A model generated the notes under the pieces. The model saw only the letters and a program-made list of their open reading frames with translations, did not search any database and was not told where the DNA came from. Position numbers and translations under genes: made by a program. A stretch of 34,116 bases of DNA from an uncultured Alphaproteobacteria bacterium (GTDB lineage: Bacteria; Pseudomonadota; Alphaproteobacteria; RF32; CAG-239), in NCBI GenBank assembly GCA_945835885.1, contig CAMAJR010000007.1, positions 1 to 34,116 of the forward strand, given 5' to 3'. Of the stretch, positions 10,224 through 21,826 are shown piece by piece. Within the stretch, counting starts at the first letter, position 1; the number at the start of each line of letters is the position of its first letter.

Positions 10224-10877
10224 TTAGTATTGGCGCAAGATACCGGCGAGAATCCCTTGGACTTTCACTCTTTCGGCAGGAAGGGTTTTGGTTTTGTAGT
10301 CTTTATTGCAAGGAACCAAATGGACAACGTTGCCGTCTTTTTTCAGCACTTTAAGAGTTGCTTCGGCGTTATCAACGAGTGCAACGACTATTTTACCGTT
10401 ATCGGCATGATTTTGTTTGCGAATAATTGCCGTATCACCATCTAAGATACCTGCTTCAGTCATCGAGTCACCCTCGATTTTTAGGGCATAATACTGCCCG
10501 TAAGAAACCATATTAAACGGCACGGCGACTGTTTCTGTTTCATCGGCGATTGCTTCAATCGGTGTGCCGGCGGCGATTTTGCCGTAAAGCGGAATTTGCA
10601 CGGAGCCGTTTTGCAGGGCTTCTTCACGTTTTTTTTCTTCATCTATAACGGCTTGCGGTTTGAATCGCGGCAGACGAATAACTTCCATTGCGCGAGCTTT
10701 ATGCGGCAAGCGGCGGATAAAATTGCGTTCTTCAAGAGAGGTGATTAACGCGTGAATGCCGGACTTAGACTTTAAGCCGATAGCATCTTTCATTTCATCA
10801 AACGAGGGGCATTGACCTGTTTCTCGATTAACCTTATTGATGAACATCAGCAAATTGTATTGTTTTACCGTAAGCAT
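10224..10877 (-). CDS. lexA: LexA repressor
   Basis: MLTVKQYNLLMFINKVNRETGQCPSFDEMKDAIGLKSKSGIHALI...; Ala-Gly cleavage site GKIAAGTP; S24 catalytic region EGDSMTEAGILDGD. GGAG seven nt upstream of ATG at 10877. Confidence 0.96.
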   Translation of the reverse strand: MLTVKQYNLLMFINKVNRETGQCPSFDEMKDAIGLKSKSGIHALITSLEERNFIRRLPHKARAMEVIRLPRFKPQAVIDEEKKREEALQNGSVQIPLYGKIAAGTPIEAIADETETVAVPFNMVSYGQYYALKIEGDSMTEAGILDGDTAIIRKQNHADNGKIVVALVDNAEATLKVLKKDGNVVHLVPCNKDYKTKTLPAERVKVQGILAGILRQY

Positions 10878-10897
10878 AGGCATTCTCCTCAAATTTT

Positions 10898-10912
10898 GTT
10901 CTATTTTAGTTC
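10898..10912. promoter_or_regulatory. LexA (SOS) box upstream of lexA, alphaproteobacterial type
   Basis: GTTCTATTTTAGTTC matches GTTC-N7-GTTC exactly, about 20 bp upstream of the lexA start codon. Confidence 0.9.
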
Positions 10913-10998
10913 TGTTATTTTGTAAATGTCAAGCAAAATTAAAAGCAAGAACAAAAAAGAAAATTCTTCGGGTAAAACAAATAATATCCGGATAAAAG

Positions 10999-12891
10999 CT
11001 AATCTTCTTTTGATTGTTGTGCTGACAGATTTTGCAACAAGGTTTCCATTGATTGGTCTTTAAGCCAAATCAGCGGATTTTCAACACCTTTACCGTCAAT
11101 TTTTTGCTGAATGGCGTCTTTGTTGATAATATCGGCATCTTCTTTTAGGACTAAAGCGTGTTTCCATTGAAAAACAGCTTCATTCTTGCGGCCGCCGAGC
11201 CAATAAGCATCGCCGAGGTGGTCGCTTATCACGGCATTTCCGGAGTTAAGAGAGGAGGCGTATTCCAAAAATTCAATCGCTTTCGGATAATTACCGAGCT
11301 TAAAGAAAGTCCAACCCAAGCTGTCAATAATATGACTTTCAAACGGAGATTGCTGATATGCCGTATAAATCATTTGCACGGCCTCATCAACATTTTTATT
11401 TTGTGTCAGCCAAGTGTAGCCGAGATAATTCAGAACATCAGGGCTGTTGTTGCTGAGCTCTTTTGCTTTAAGCAAAAATTCTTCTGTTTTGCTTTTTTGA
11501 TTTAAACGGTCATATGAAATAGCGGCAGCATAATAAATCGGCCACGTTTCGATTTGGCTGTCTTTAACGCTGGCAAGTGCCTGATTATAAATACGCACGG
11601 CTTCTTCGTCTTGTTTCATATTGGCATAAATACTGCCTAAGTCGGTTAAAAGTTGTGTATTATCCGGATAGTCTTTCAAAAGTTTTTGCAATTCATCTTT
11701 GGCCGCATCAAATTCTTTAAGCGAATTGAAATTTTCAATCATTTTAATACGGGCAATAAAGTAAGAACCGGAATCTTTGTTGATTTGTTCGTAATATTTG
11801 TTTGCTTCGTGCAACAAGCCGATTTCTTCCAACACATTTGCCAGAGCAATTTTTGAAATTTCGTAATCCGGATTCAGATAAGATGAGGCGGCAATATAAA
11901 ATTGCGCAATTTCAAGCCCGTTCGGTGTTGCGCGGAAAATAGCTCCGAGATTGAAAAACGCTTCTGCCAAGCCCTTTTGCGGTGAATCAATAACAGCCGG
12001 AGAATTCGGAGTTGCTGTTTCGATTTTGGCATCTATATCTTTGAGCAATAAAGCAAGCAATCCGTTGTCGTTGTAACGATTTGATAATTTAATTGCCATA
12101 TCTTTGTTGCCTGTGCGCACATAAAAATCCGTAATGATTTCGAGCAGGCGATAAGTTACTTCTTTCGGGTAGTTTTGCACAATGGCTTCATAATATTCGG
12201 CCGCCTTTTGTTTGTTGCCGAGAAAATCATAAATCATTGCGGCGTGAAAGATTTTGATAAGATTAAGCTGCGGGTCACGCGGAAGTTTGCTGAGTTCGGA
12301 AATAGCCATATTTTCGTTATATTCGCCGGCGTAGCTCCAAGCACTGAAAAACGGCAGAATAAACTTTGTATAAACGGTATCATCGGCATTTAAAAGTGTT
12401 TCGCGTGCAACGGCATATTCGCCGGCACTAAACTTTTGAGTCGCAATCACAAGCGGTGCAAGCAACTCTTTTTTTCCGCCTTTTGCTTCATTTTCCAATT
12501 CTTTTTGAGCATAAGGGCTGGCGGCATCTATTTGTCCGAGAGAGGTTAAAATAATATAAATCGTGCGATTAAGTTTAACATTGTCAGGGTCTTTTTCAAG
12601 CGCAAGTTTATAATATTCGGTTGCATTGATAAAATCTTGTCTCATATGCGCAACACGACCGGCCAAATAGTTGCCGTAGAGTGAATTGGCACCAAAATAA
12701 GAAACAGTATCATCGTCATTTTTCTTAACCAAAAAATTTTTGGTGCGCCAATAACCGTGTTCGTCAAATTTTGGCGTGATTTGTGCGGTTTGCTCAAGCA
12801 TATCCGGCAGCTGAATTTTATTGGTGCAAGCCAAAAAAACACTGGCACCGGCAAGCGCAACAACAAGCAATTTTATCATAATATTTTTCAT
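10999..12891 (-). CDS. TPR-repeat lipoprotein
   Basis: Lipobox VFLACTN; multiple TPR-like repeats (YYKLALEKDPDNVKLN, IYNQALASVKD, AIEFLEYASSLNSGNAVISDHLGDAYWLGGRKNEA). Confidence 0.85.
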   Translation of the reverse strand: MKNIMIKLLVVALAGASVFLACTNKIQLPDMLEQTAQITPKFDEHGYWRTKNFLVKKNDDDTVSYFGANSLYGNYLAGRVAHMRQDFINATEYYKLALEKDPDNVKLNRTIYIILTSLGQIDAASPYAQKELENEAKGGKKELLAPLVIATQKFSAGEYAVARETLLNADDTVYTKFILPFFSAWSYAGEYNENMAISELSKLPRDPQLNLIKIFHAAMIYDFLGNKQKAAEYYEAIVQNYPKEVTYRLLEIITDFYVRTGNKDMAIKLSNRYNDNGLLALLLKDIDAKIETATPNSPAVIDSPQKGLAEAFFNLGAIFRATPNGLEIAQFYIAASSYLNPDYEISKIALANVLEEIGLLHEANKYYEQINKDSGSYFIARIKMIENFNSLKEFDAAKDELQKLLKDYPDNTQLLTDLGSIYANMKQDEEAVRIYNQALASVKDSQIETWPIYYAAAISYDRLNQKSKTEEFLLKAKELSNNSPDVLNYLGYTWLTQNKNVDEAVQMIYTAYQQSPFESHIIDSLGWTFFKLGNYPKAIEFLEYASSLNSGNAVISDHLGDAYWLGGRKNEAVFQWKHALVLKEDADIINKDAIQQKIDGKGVENPLIWLKDQSMETLLQNLSAQQSKED

Positions 12892-12966
12892 AACCCTTTA
12901 TCCTAAATCCGAATACCCGATGTTATATAATATATCAAAATTATTACCAATGGGTAAAAATAAAAA

Positions 12967-13671
12967 TTATTTTCGCACATCAAAAATTGCAAATTTCGAG
13001 TGCAAATATTCGAGCAACGCCGCATCGTTAAAGAATTTGCCGCAATCGCTCTCTTGAGTGGTTGTATCGCTCGGAATCGGACGATATTTTTGAATGTAAC
13101 ATTCCTTAACCCCCAATGCCGACAGTTCATCGGCAATTTTATAAATATCGGCAATTTTCAAAAGCCGCGGGTCGCAAGTGGTTCGGCACTCAAAATGAAC
13201 GCCGCTGTTGATGAGCATATCAAGCGATTGTTTGATTTTTGCCATATCACAAGCGATACCGGTTGCGCGTTTGTAGTGTTCGGGGTCAAAAGGCGCTTTA
13301 ATATCGAATCCGACCCATACGACCTTATCCAGAACTTTTGCCAAAGCGTCGGGATTATAGCCGCCGGTGTGTAATCCGACCTCAAAACCGAGTGCTTTGA
13401 CGGCGTCTATTGCTTGTGGCAGGTTGTTTTGCATCAACGGTTCGCCGCCGGAAAACACAACTGCGTCGAGAATACCTTTGCGGTGTTCGAGCAAATGGAT
13501 TAAGTGCGCCCATTTAGCATCGGATTCGCCGTTTGGATTTTGCAATGATTGATTATAGCAAAACGGGCAGCGCCACGGGCAACCCTGCATAAAAACAACA
13601 GCCGCTATTTTTGACGGAAAGTCAACAATGCTGAATTTTTCAATATCGCCGATTCTGATTAAATTTTCCAT
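12967..13671 (-). CDS. nrdG: Anaerobic ribonucleoside-triphosphate reductase activating protein (radical SAM)
   Basis: MENLIRIGDIEKFSIVDFPSKIAAVVFMQGCPWRCPFCYN (CX3CX2C) ... VVFSGGEPLMQ. The ORF-track extension upstream of 13671 is repeat sequence. Confidence 0.88.
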   Translation of the reverse strand: MENLIRIGDIEKFSIVDFPSKIAAVVFMQGCPWRCPFCYNQSLQNPNGESDAKWAHLIHLLEHRKGILDAVVFSGGEPLMQNNLPQAIDAVKALGFEVGLHTGGYNPDALAKVLDKVVWVGFDIKAPFDPEHYKRATGIACDMAKIKQSLDMLINSGVHFECRTTCDPRLLKIADIYKIADELSALGVKECYIQKYRPIPSDTTTQESDCGKFFNDAALLEYLHSKFAIFDVRK

Positions 13672-13847
13672 TTTTTCGCCTTTTATTGATAAAATATAGT
13701 TTTTAGCATTTTCATACGGCATTAGGGCAGATGTCAACAAATATGACGGGATAATTTGTGTTTTGTGGGATAACTTTTTAATAAATGCCGTGCGGGGTAT
13801 GATATTTAAAGGTAAAGTTCTCCCTCTATTCCGAAAAACTTGACTGC

Positions 13848-13940
13848 CATCCTGAGGAGGCGTATGCCGACGTGAGAATCTCATGCGTCGCCGTGCGGCC
13901 CTGGGCGTTATTACATTCTGTGCCATGCGATGCCTAATGT
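13848..13940 (-). repeat. Dispersed palindromic element, copy E1 (reverse orientation, apparently truncated or strongly diverged at its outer end)
   Basis: Its reverse complement ATTAGGC...AACGCCCAGGGCCGCACGGCGACGCATGAGATTCTCACGTCGGCATACGCCTCCTCAGGATGGC aligns with E2 and E3. Confidence 0.75.
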
Positions 13941-14421
13941 TATTCCGTGTGCCGGATACATTTTGTCAATTTTTTTCAAAATGTGCATTTATTGCTTGCA
14001 ATTACCGAAAAAATGTGTTACTTTAAGAATGATTAAAAATTATCCTTATTCTACTATTTTAACTATAATTATTGAAAAACATTTGTAATAACTCTAATGT
14101 TGTGACAAAAATTGTTTTTCAGTGGTTGTTTGTTTTTAATGGTGGGATGAGGATAATTGTTTTTACAGTTTTTCTCATGCTCTGATATGACCCTCAATCT
14201 ATTCGTTAGGTTACCGTCATTATCAGAGATTTCGATATACCTCTCCCTGTCATCGTGATGTTGGGGTGAGCTGGTTGGGTGCAAAGTTTAAGAAGGTTTT
14301 CGACTTTGTCATCCAGTGTCAAATCAATCCCTATTCATTGTGATGAATAATGCGTTTTTGCATCTTTAGAGGGTAGAGAACCATCAAATTATATAGAATA
14401 CAAACAAAAAAATTACAAAAT

Positions 14422-17307
14422 ATGAGAAAGAAGAATATCTTCACTGCCAATCTGGCAGTGGTATTAACGGCTCTGATGAGCCTTGTAATTAACTTGGTTA
14501 TGTCATCTTGCTCCGATCCTTACGATCGCGACGAGATGGTGATAACCTCTGAAGAGCACATCACCAAGCCGCAGCCGCCTATTACTGGTCTGGACTTTAT
14601 GTTCGATTGGGAAGTAAACAACTACACCTCGTGGTTGGAGTGCCCTTGGACCATTAAGGAGTCTTTCACCGGTCTGAATGACCGTGGCGAGATGAAGTCT
14701 TGGGTTTCTCACAAAGAGGACAGATTCGCCGTTGCTGACACCTACCGTAACGTGTCACTCCAGTATACGCAGGAGCACACAACGAAGGGTGACGTGGTAA
14801 CGAAGAATTTATCTTCTTCGGCTACACGCAAGGAGTTTCAGGATAGCACACGCTGGACGGCAATGATTGAAGATGGCAACCTCTGCTATCTCGACGTTGT
14901 TGTGAAGCGTTTGCAGGTCGAGGTTCGCGATACTATGCGTGTTCTTCCTTATGTTAAGGTGAACAACGCTAAGGTTATTAGCATAGAGTCTCTTCCTGGA
15001 ACAACCGCAATGACAAGAAGCACGTATGTGAGCGATTCTATCGTTCGCCGCGTCACTTGGCAACTCGACTGCGAAGTTGTTGCCGGAGACGTCCTTGCTC
15101 AGAACTCACAGTTCCAGCAGGAATTGCAGGATATGTATAAGGTTCTGTTGTTGTCAGAAGACGAGATTGATCGCGCTTACAGCCGCGATAAGAATCGCGT
15201 TGTTATTGATGACAACACGGAGCGTTGCAGCTTCGTGGAGGTATTTGTTATGAAGTCAAAGGAGACTCATGAGCAGCCTCAGAATATTATACTAAACCGA
15301 GAATTGAAGGGTATCCCCGAGTATTTGAAGACTGTTGAAAGCTTCAACTATACTTGGCGTAAGGACAATCCCATCAGTCTCGGCACCGTGAAGAAAGGTG
15401 TCCGCACGGAGGGTAACTGGAATGTTGACGGCCGCACAGATTCTTTTGGAGCTCTCGTAAACAACGATAAGAATGAGTCTATCACCACTGAGTACAACTT
15501 CTACCATGAAGGCGCTACCTACAAAGACAAGTGGTTGACCGAAAGCTTCGAAATTATCACTCCGGTGATGACCGAGAAGCAGACTCATGTCGAGGTTATC
15601 GAGACCACCGACCCCAACTATGATCAGGCACGTCTGTTCAATGACATTAACACCATGTATCTGAATTATCCTCAGACTTGTGGTGAGACTGTCAAATTAC
15701 AGAAGCGCGCCGTGACCATTAAGTCGGAAGGTTGGGAGAGTCTGGATGGCACCCGCACAGTGTTCAATGATTCAATTGTATGGACTCCGGTCTATAAGAT
15801 TGAATACACTGACGGTAATGTCATTCGCACTCCGTTCCATTGTTCTGATGACCGTTCTCTCGACCCACTTACCAAGTGGATGTCTATAGAGAGCAATAAC
15901 AATCAGAGCACCGGTAACGTTACAATCGGTAACCCTACCAGTCGTGAGATGAGCCGCACCGTGAACGGAGCAGTGTTCACCTGGAATCGCGAAACCTGCA
16001 TTCTCAATAACAATGCTCGCCTCGCCGGTAGCACTCAGGAAAACCAGTGGCGCTCTGTTGAGCCTGTTGGTATGACTGTGACCTATCGTGGCAAGTCTAT
16101 CACTTGGACTGACCTGACTATCTCTACCACCAACACCGCAAGTGTTACCGGTGGCGCAGTGGTTAATGGTTACCATGTGTATGACTATAGCGACGCCCTT
16201 TCTTATCGCTACGGCAATAATACAAAGGTCGTTCCCGCTCCTGGCATCATCAAGGTGCTGGCAGAGGGTATTGAGTCTGAGGGTTGGGATGCATCTTCTG
16301 CTAAGGAGGTATGGTCTGACAACCGTGTTGATTGGTCACTCGATTGGGTGGTCAAGTATACAACCGGTCGAGAGGATCGCACCACTTTTGCTTGGAATGC
16401 TCCCCGTTCTTACAAGGTGACCACTTCTTGGAACTCAATTGAGAAGTCAGAAACTTACGGAACATCTAATGAGACTGTTTCAGTGATTGCTTCATCAAAC
16501 GAGTCTAAGAATGTCAACGGTGCAGTATTCGAGTGGGTCAAGGAGACTCGTAGAATTAAGACTGTTGCTACTCTGGACGCTTCTGTTCAGAACAACGGTT
16601 GGGAAGCTATCGATCCTATGGCTTGCAAGGTTACTCGTAACGGCAAGGTCTTCGAGTTCGGTCGCAAGAACGTTACTACGAATGACCGTGACCATCTTAC
16701 CGGCGGTGAGAAGCAGGGTGACTATAAGGTTTATAACTATGGTGACGATATGAGCTACAGCATCGGTGGCAATACCAAGATGCTCACAGCTCCCGGCGTT
16801 ATCAAGGTTAAGGTTCAGGCTCCCGAGCCCACATTCTTCCCTGAGGAGTGGGGCACGATTGTAGCCGCAGTTCAGACCGTAGCCAACAACGAGTCCCACA
16901 AGGGATTCGTTTATACTTGGAGCTTGCGCTTCAAGAATGGTTACGTTCTTCCTGTTGTAGTTCGCAGTGGCTCTGACGTTCCTGAGTGGGACTTCACTTT
17001 TGTTGAGAAGACTCAGATTACCACCTACAACGGTGGCACATACGAGTCCTCTACCAACAAGTGGATAAACACCACTGCTAAGGATGAGCCGGATCACATG
17101 ATTTGGAGTCGTTCGGGCGTAGAGCGTGCTAATAAGAACTATAACGAGGCCAAGAGGCAGAACTGGGATGAGGGTCACCTCATCAACGGTAAGGCCTCTG
17201 TAAAGACCTCTCGTTATACTCTCACCATCTCTAACGGTTTCTTGTCCGCTACGGATACCTATACCGGACACAAGATGGGAACTTGGTCTTCTTACACTGG
17301 TAAGTAA
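14422..17307 (+). CDS. Large repeat-containing predicted lipoprotein of Bacteroidota type
   Basis: 961-aa ORF; signal peptide plus lipobox LVMSSCSDPYDRDE; strong AAG/GAG preference; no Shine-Dalgarno (acaaaaaaattacaaaatATG). Confidence 0.85.
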   Translation: MRKKNIFTANLAVVLTALMSLVINLVMSSCSDPYDRDEMVITSEEHITKPQPPITGLDFMFDWEVNNYTSWLECPWTIKESFTGLNDRGEMKSWVSHKEDRFAVADTYRNVSLQYTQEHTTKGDVVTKNLSSSATRKEFQDSTRWTAMIEDGNLCYLDVVVKRLQVEVRDTMRVLPYVKVNNAKVISIESLPGTTAMTRSTYVSDSIVRRVTWQLDCEVVAGDVLAQNSQFQQELQDMYKVLLLSEDEIDRAYSRDKNRVVIDDNTERCSFVEVFVMKSKETHEQPQNIILNRELKGIPEYLKTVESFNYTWRKDNPISLGTVKKGVRTEGNWNVDGRTDSFGALVNNDKNESITTEYNFYHEGATYKDKWLTESFEIITPVMTEKQTHVEVIETTDPNYDQARLFNDINTMYLNYPQTCGETVKLQKRAVTIKSEGWESLDGTRTVFNDSIVWTPVYKIEYTDGNVIRTPFHCSDDRSLDPLTKWMSIESNNNQSTGNVTIGNPTSREMSRTVNGAVFTWNRETCILNNNARLAGSTQENQWRSVEPVGMTVTYRGKSITWTDLTISTTNTASVTGGAVVNGYHVYDYSDALSYRYGNNTKVVPAPGIIKVLAEGIESEGWDASSAKEVWSDNRVDWSLDWVVKYTTGREDRTTFAWNAPRSYKVTTSWNSIEKSETYGTSNETVSVIASSNESKNVNGAVFEWVKETRRIKTVATLDASVQNNGWEAIDPMACKVTRNGKVFEFGRKNVTTNDRDHLTGGEKQGDYKVYNYGDDMSYSIGGNTKMLTAPGVIKVKVQAPEPTFFPEEWGTIVAAVQTVANNESHKGFVYTWSLRFKNGYVLPVVVRSGSDVPEWDFTFVEKTQITTYNGGTYESSTNKWINTTAKDEPDHMIWSRSGVERANKNYNEAKRQNWDEGHLINGKASVKTSRYTLTISNGFLSATDTYTGHKMGTWSSYTGK

Positions 17308-17439
17308 GACTAAGTATATGTGATTTTTTTTCCGTCGCGCCGGACCTGAGCTATACGCAAGGGCTCCGGTAAGCGACAAATTCAAAAATATATAATCGGA
17401 GAGGGCATCAAAAACCCTCTTCACAAAAAACAAAACAAC

Positions 17440-18354
17440 ATGAGAAAGATTTTTGCTATTATAATCACCGCCGCTTTCGGCGCAGTGTCAAACCTCTCAG
17501 CCCAGACTGTAGTTTACACGTCCAATCCGGCAGATTCTGCCGACTTTGGCCCGCAGCTCTATGCACAGGCCAATAATTACCGGGAGTTTGTGGAGAAGAA
17601 GTCTCTGCGAACATGGAAGGTAGAGGCCCCGATTGGCAACAACACGGAGACTGTTCCGGTCCTGTGGAGTGCCAACCGCGAAGGGTTGTCTTTAGAAGTA
17701 GCCGGAATGGGCTACAACTTCGACGAACACTTTACGGTCGGAATTTCGGGTGGCGTAGTCTATCAAAGAAAGTATATTGGTGGCTATGTTCACGCCGGAG
17801 CGGCGTTCGGTGCTGACGAAGCGCGTACGTCGGAGCGATATGGAGAGAAGTTCACCCAGTATCATCTCGATGCCGGTGTAATGTCTCCTTCATTGGAGAC
17901 AAAAATCAATTTCTCCAAAAACGCTTGTCCAAGCATTTTATCCGTGCGTATTTACGCCGGAATAAACTTCAAAAAATGCAAGGACTATAAAACTGACGTT
18001 TCCGGCTCTGTCACAACGACAGAAACCGAAGATGAGATTATCATTACGACAACCAATAAGTATGGTGATCTCGATGCCAAACCCCACGTATGGGGTTGGG
18101 AAACTGGAATTCGATTCCAGCTTGACTTCGGCGGTTCACCTGCCTATATTTTTGGGCAGGCAGGATACGGCAAGAGTCAGAATTTTACCTACTCCGAACG
18201 TCAGCTCGGAGATGCTATAAAGGTAAAAATAGGCTTCGGCTGGAGAATCTTCAACGCTCATGGCTATGCCAAGGCTGGCAAAGGTAGCAAGAACCGCTAC
18301 CTCTATGAAGATTACGGTTACAGCCGTGATGAGGTAAAAAAACACAACCTGTAA
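17440..18354 (+). CDS. Predicted secreted or outer-membrane beta-barrel-like protein
   Basis: 304 aa; signal peptide MRKIFAIIITAAFGAVSNLSAQ; alternating-strand pattern (VGISGGVVYQRKYIGGYVHAGAAFG...IKVKIGFGWRIFNAHGYAKAG). A-rich, SD-less leader (cacaaaaaacaaaacaacATG). Confidence 0.8.
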   Translation: MRKIFAIIITAAFGAVSNLSAQTVVYTSNPADSADFGPQLYAQANNYREFVEKKSLRTWKVEAPIGNNTETVPVLWSANREGLSLEVAGMGYNFDEHFTVGISGGVVYQRKYIGGYVHAGAAFGADEARTSERYGEKFTQYHLDAGVMSPSLETKINFSKNACPSILSVRIYAGINFKKCKDYKTDVSGSVTTTETEDEIIITTTNKYGDLDAKPHVWGWETGIRFQLDFGGSPAYIFGQAGYGKSQNFTYSERQLGDAIKVKIGFGWRIFNAHGYAKAGKGSKNRYLYEDYGYSRDEVKKHNL

Positions 18355-18429
18355 AAACACGGGGGATGTCCTAAGGCGCAACCGCGCTGGGACGTTTCCC
18401 GTTTATAGAGTTATAAATGTTTTAAGAAA

Positions 18430-18470
18430 CAACGACCTTGCCCTAACCGGCCCGGTCGTTGTTTTTTTTA
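18430..18470 (+). terminator. Rho-independent-type terminator after the two-gene module
   Basis: acaacgacc-ttgccctaaccggccc-ggtcgttgt followed by a T run. Confidence 0.8.
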
Positions 18471-18498
18471 TATAATATCCGCCGAGGCAGAAAAAACA

Positions 18499-18648
18499 CA
18501 TCATTTTGAATGGAGCGCCAGCGAAATGAAGAATCTTATTAGGCGCAGGGCAATTGCCACGAAGTGATTATATTGCCGCTTTATTAAACGCCAAAGGCCG
18601 CACAGCGACACATAAGATTCTTCGTCGGCGTTTGTCTTCTTAGGATGA
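18499..18648 (+). repeat. Dispersed palindromic element, copy E2
   Basis: CATCATTTTGAATGGAGCG...AAGATTCTTCGTCGGCGTTTGTCTTCTTAGGATGACG; shares core AACGCC..AGGCCGCAC.GCG with E1 and E3. Confidence 0.8.
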
Positions 18649-18708
18649 CGAAAAAGAAAACGCTCCTCAGGATTGTAAGTTCACAATATGTTATAAAAGA
18701 GGTAATAA

Positions 18709-18738
18709 AAAAGGCGCAACCCTGTGCGGAGGCGCGCC
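18709..18738 (-). terminator. Terminator of gyrB
   Basis: Reverse strand: AGGCGCGCCTCCGCACAGGGTTGCGCCTTTTTT. Confidence 0.65.
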
Positions 18739-18768
18739 TGTGTAAATATGATTTTTGCTTTTTTGGGA

Positions 18769-21234
<2,466 letters not shown>

Positions 21235-21322
21235 TCACAATGCCAAAAGTATAGCGCAAAGCCCAAAAATAACAAAGAATAAAATGCAAGTTATAAACGG
21301 AAATTTTAAGCCAAACAAACAA

Positions 21323-21356
21323 AATCCCGCAAGTGCGAAACTTACGGGATTTTATT
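21323..21356. terminator. Hairpin upstream of gyrB, at the 3' end of the degraded gene
   Basis: aaaatcccgcaag-tgcgaaa-cttacgggatttt. Confidence 0.7.
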
Positions 21357-21693
21357 CAATAAAGAGTTTTTTTGCGGGCGTAGAACTTCATACGAATCAA
21401 AACGATGAGCCGAAAAATCGAGTATCCCCAAATAAAGCACAACGAACATAGCATTGTCATCTGAAAGAAAGCCGCCGTGAACGGAAACCAATTCTGATTG
21501 TCCCAACGGTTTACCCGAAAATATATTTTATTCCACGGGTTACCGCAAATTCAGTAACGATACATAATGACCGCATTCCAAAAGGTATGATAGCTCAAAT
21601 TAGCATAAATCATTGCCTTGAAAAGATAAGCACATCAGGCAAGTTGTTCAATGTCAGACGCAGACCATCGAGCCATTTATCAAAACCGTCCAT
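21356..21693 (-). pseudogene. Degraded small membrane-protein gene with one frameshift and one in-frame TGA
   Basis: Reverse strand reads MDGFDKWLDGLRLTLNNLPDVLIF / (frameshift) FKAMIYANLSYHTFWNAVIMYRY*ICGNPWNKIYFRVNRWDNQNWFPFTAAFFQMTMLCSLCFIWGYSIFRLIVLIRMKFYARKKTLY*. Confidence 0.55.
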
Positions 21694-21826
21694 AATGAAA
21701 CAATTATACTGAAAATTATTTGATTTTGCTTTTTTATAAAATAAAACCGAAATAAAGTCAATTTTATAAAAAATCCGCCGAAAATGGCGGATTAGCAAGA
21801 AAATCTATAAGAAAAACAATACAAAA

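Noticed and set aside
16495-17433. 312-aa reverse ORF inside the foreign insert
   Set aside because: Antisense to the well-supported 961-aa ORF; no start signal or recognisable domain.
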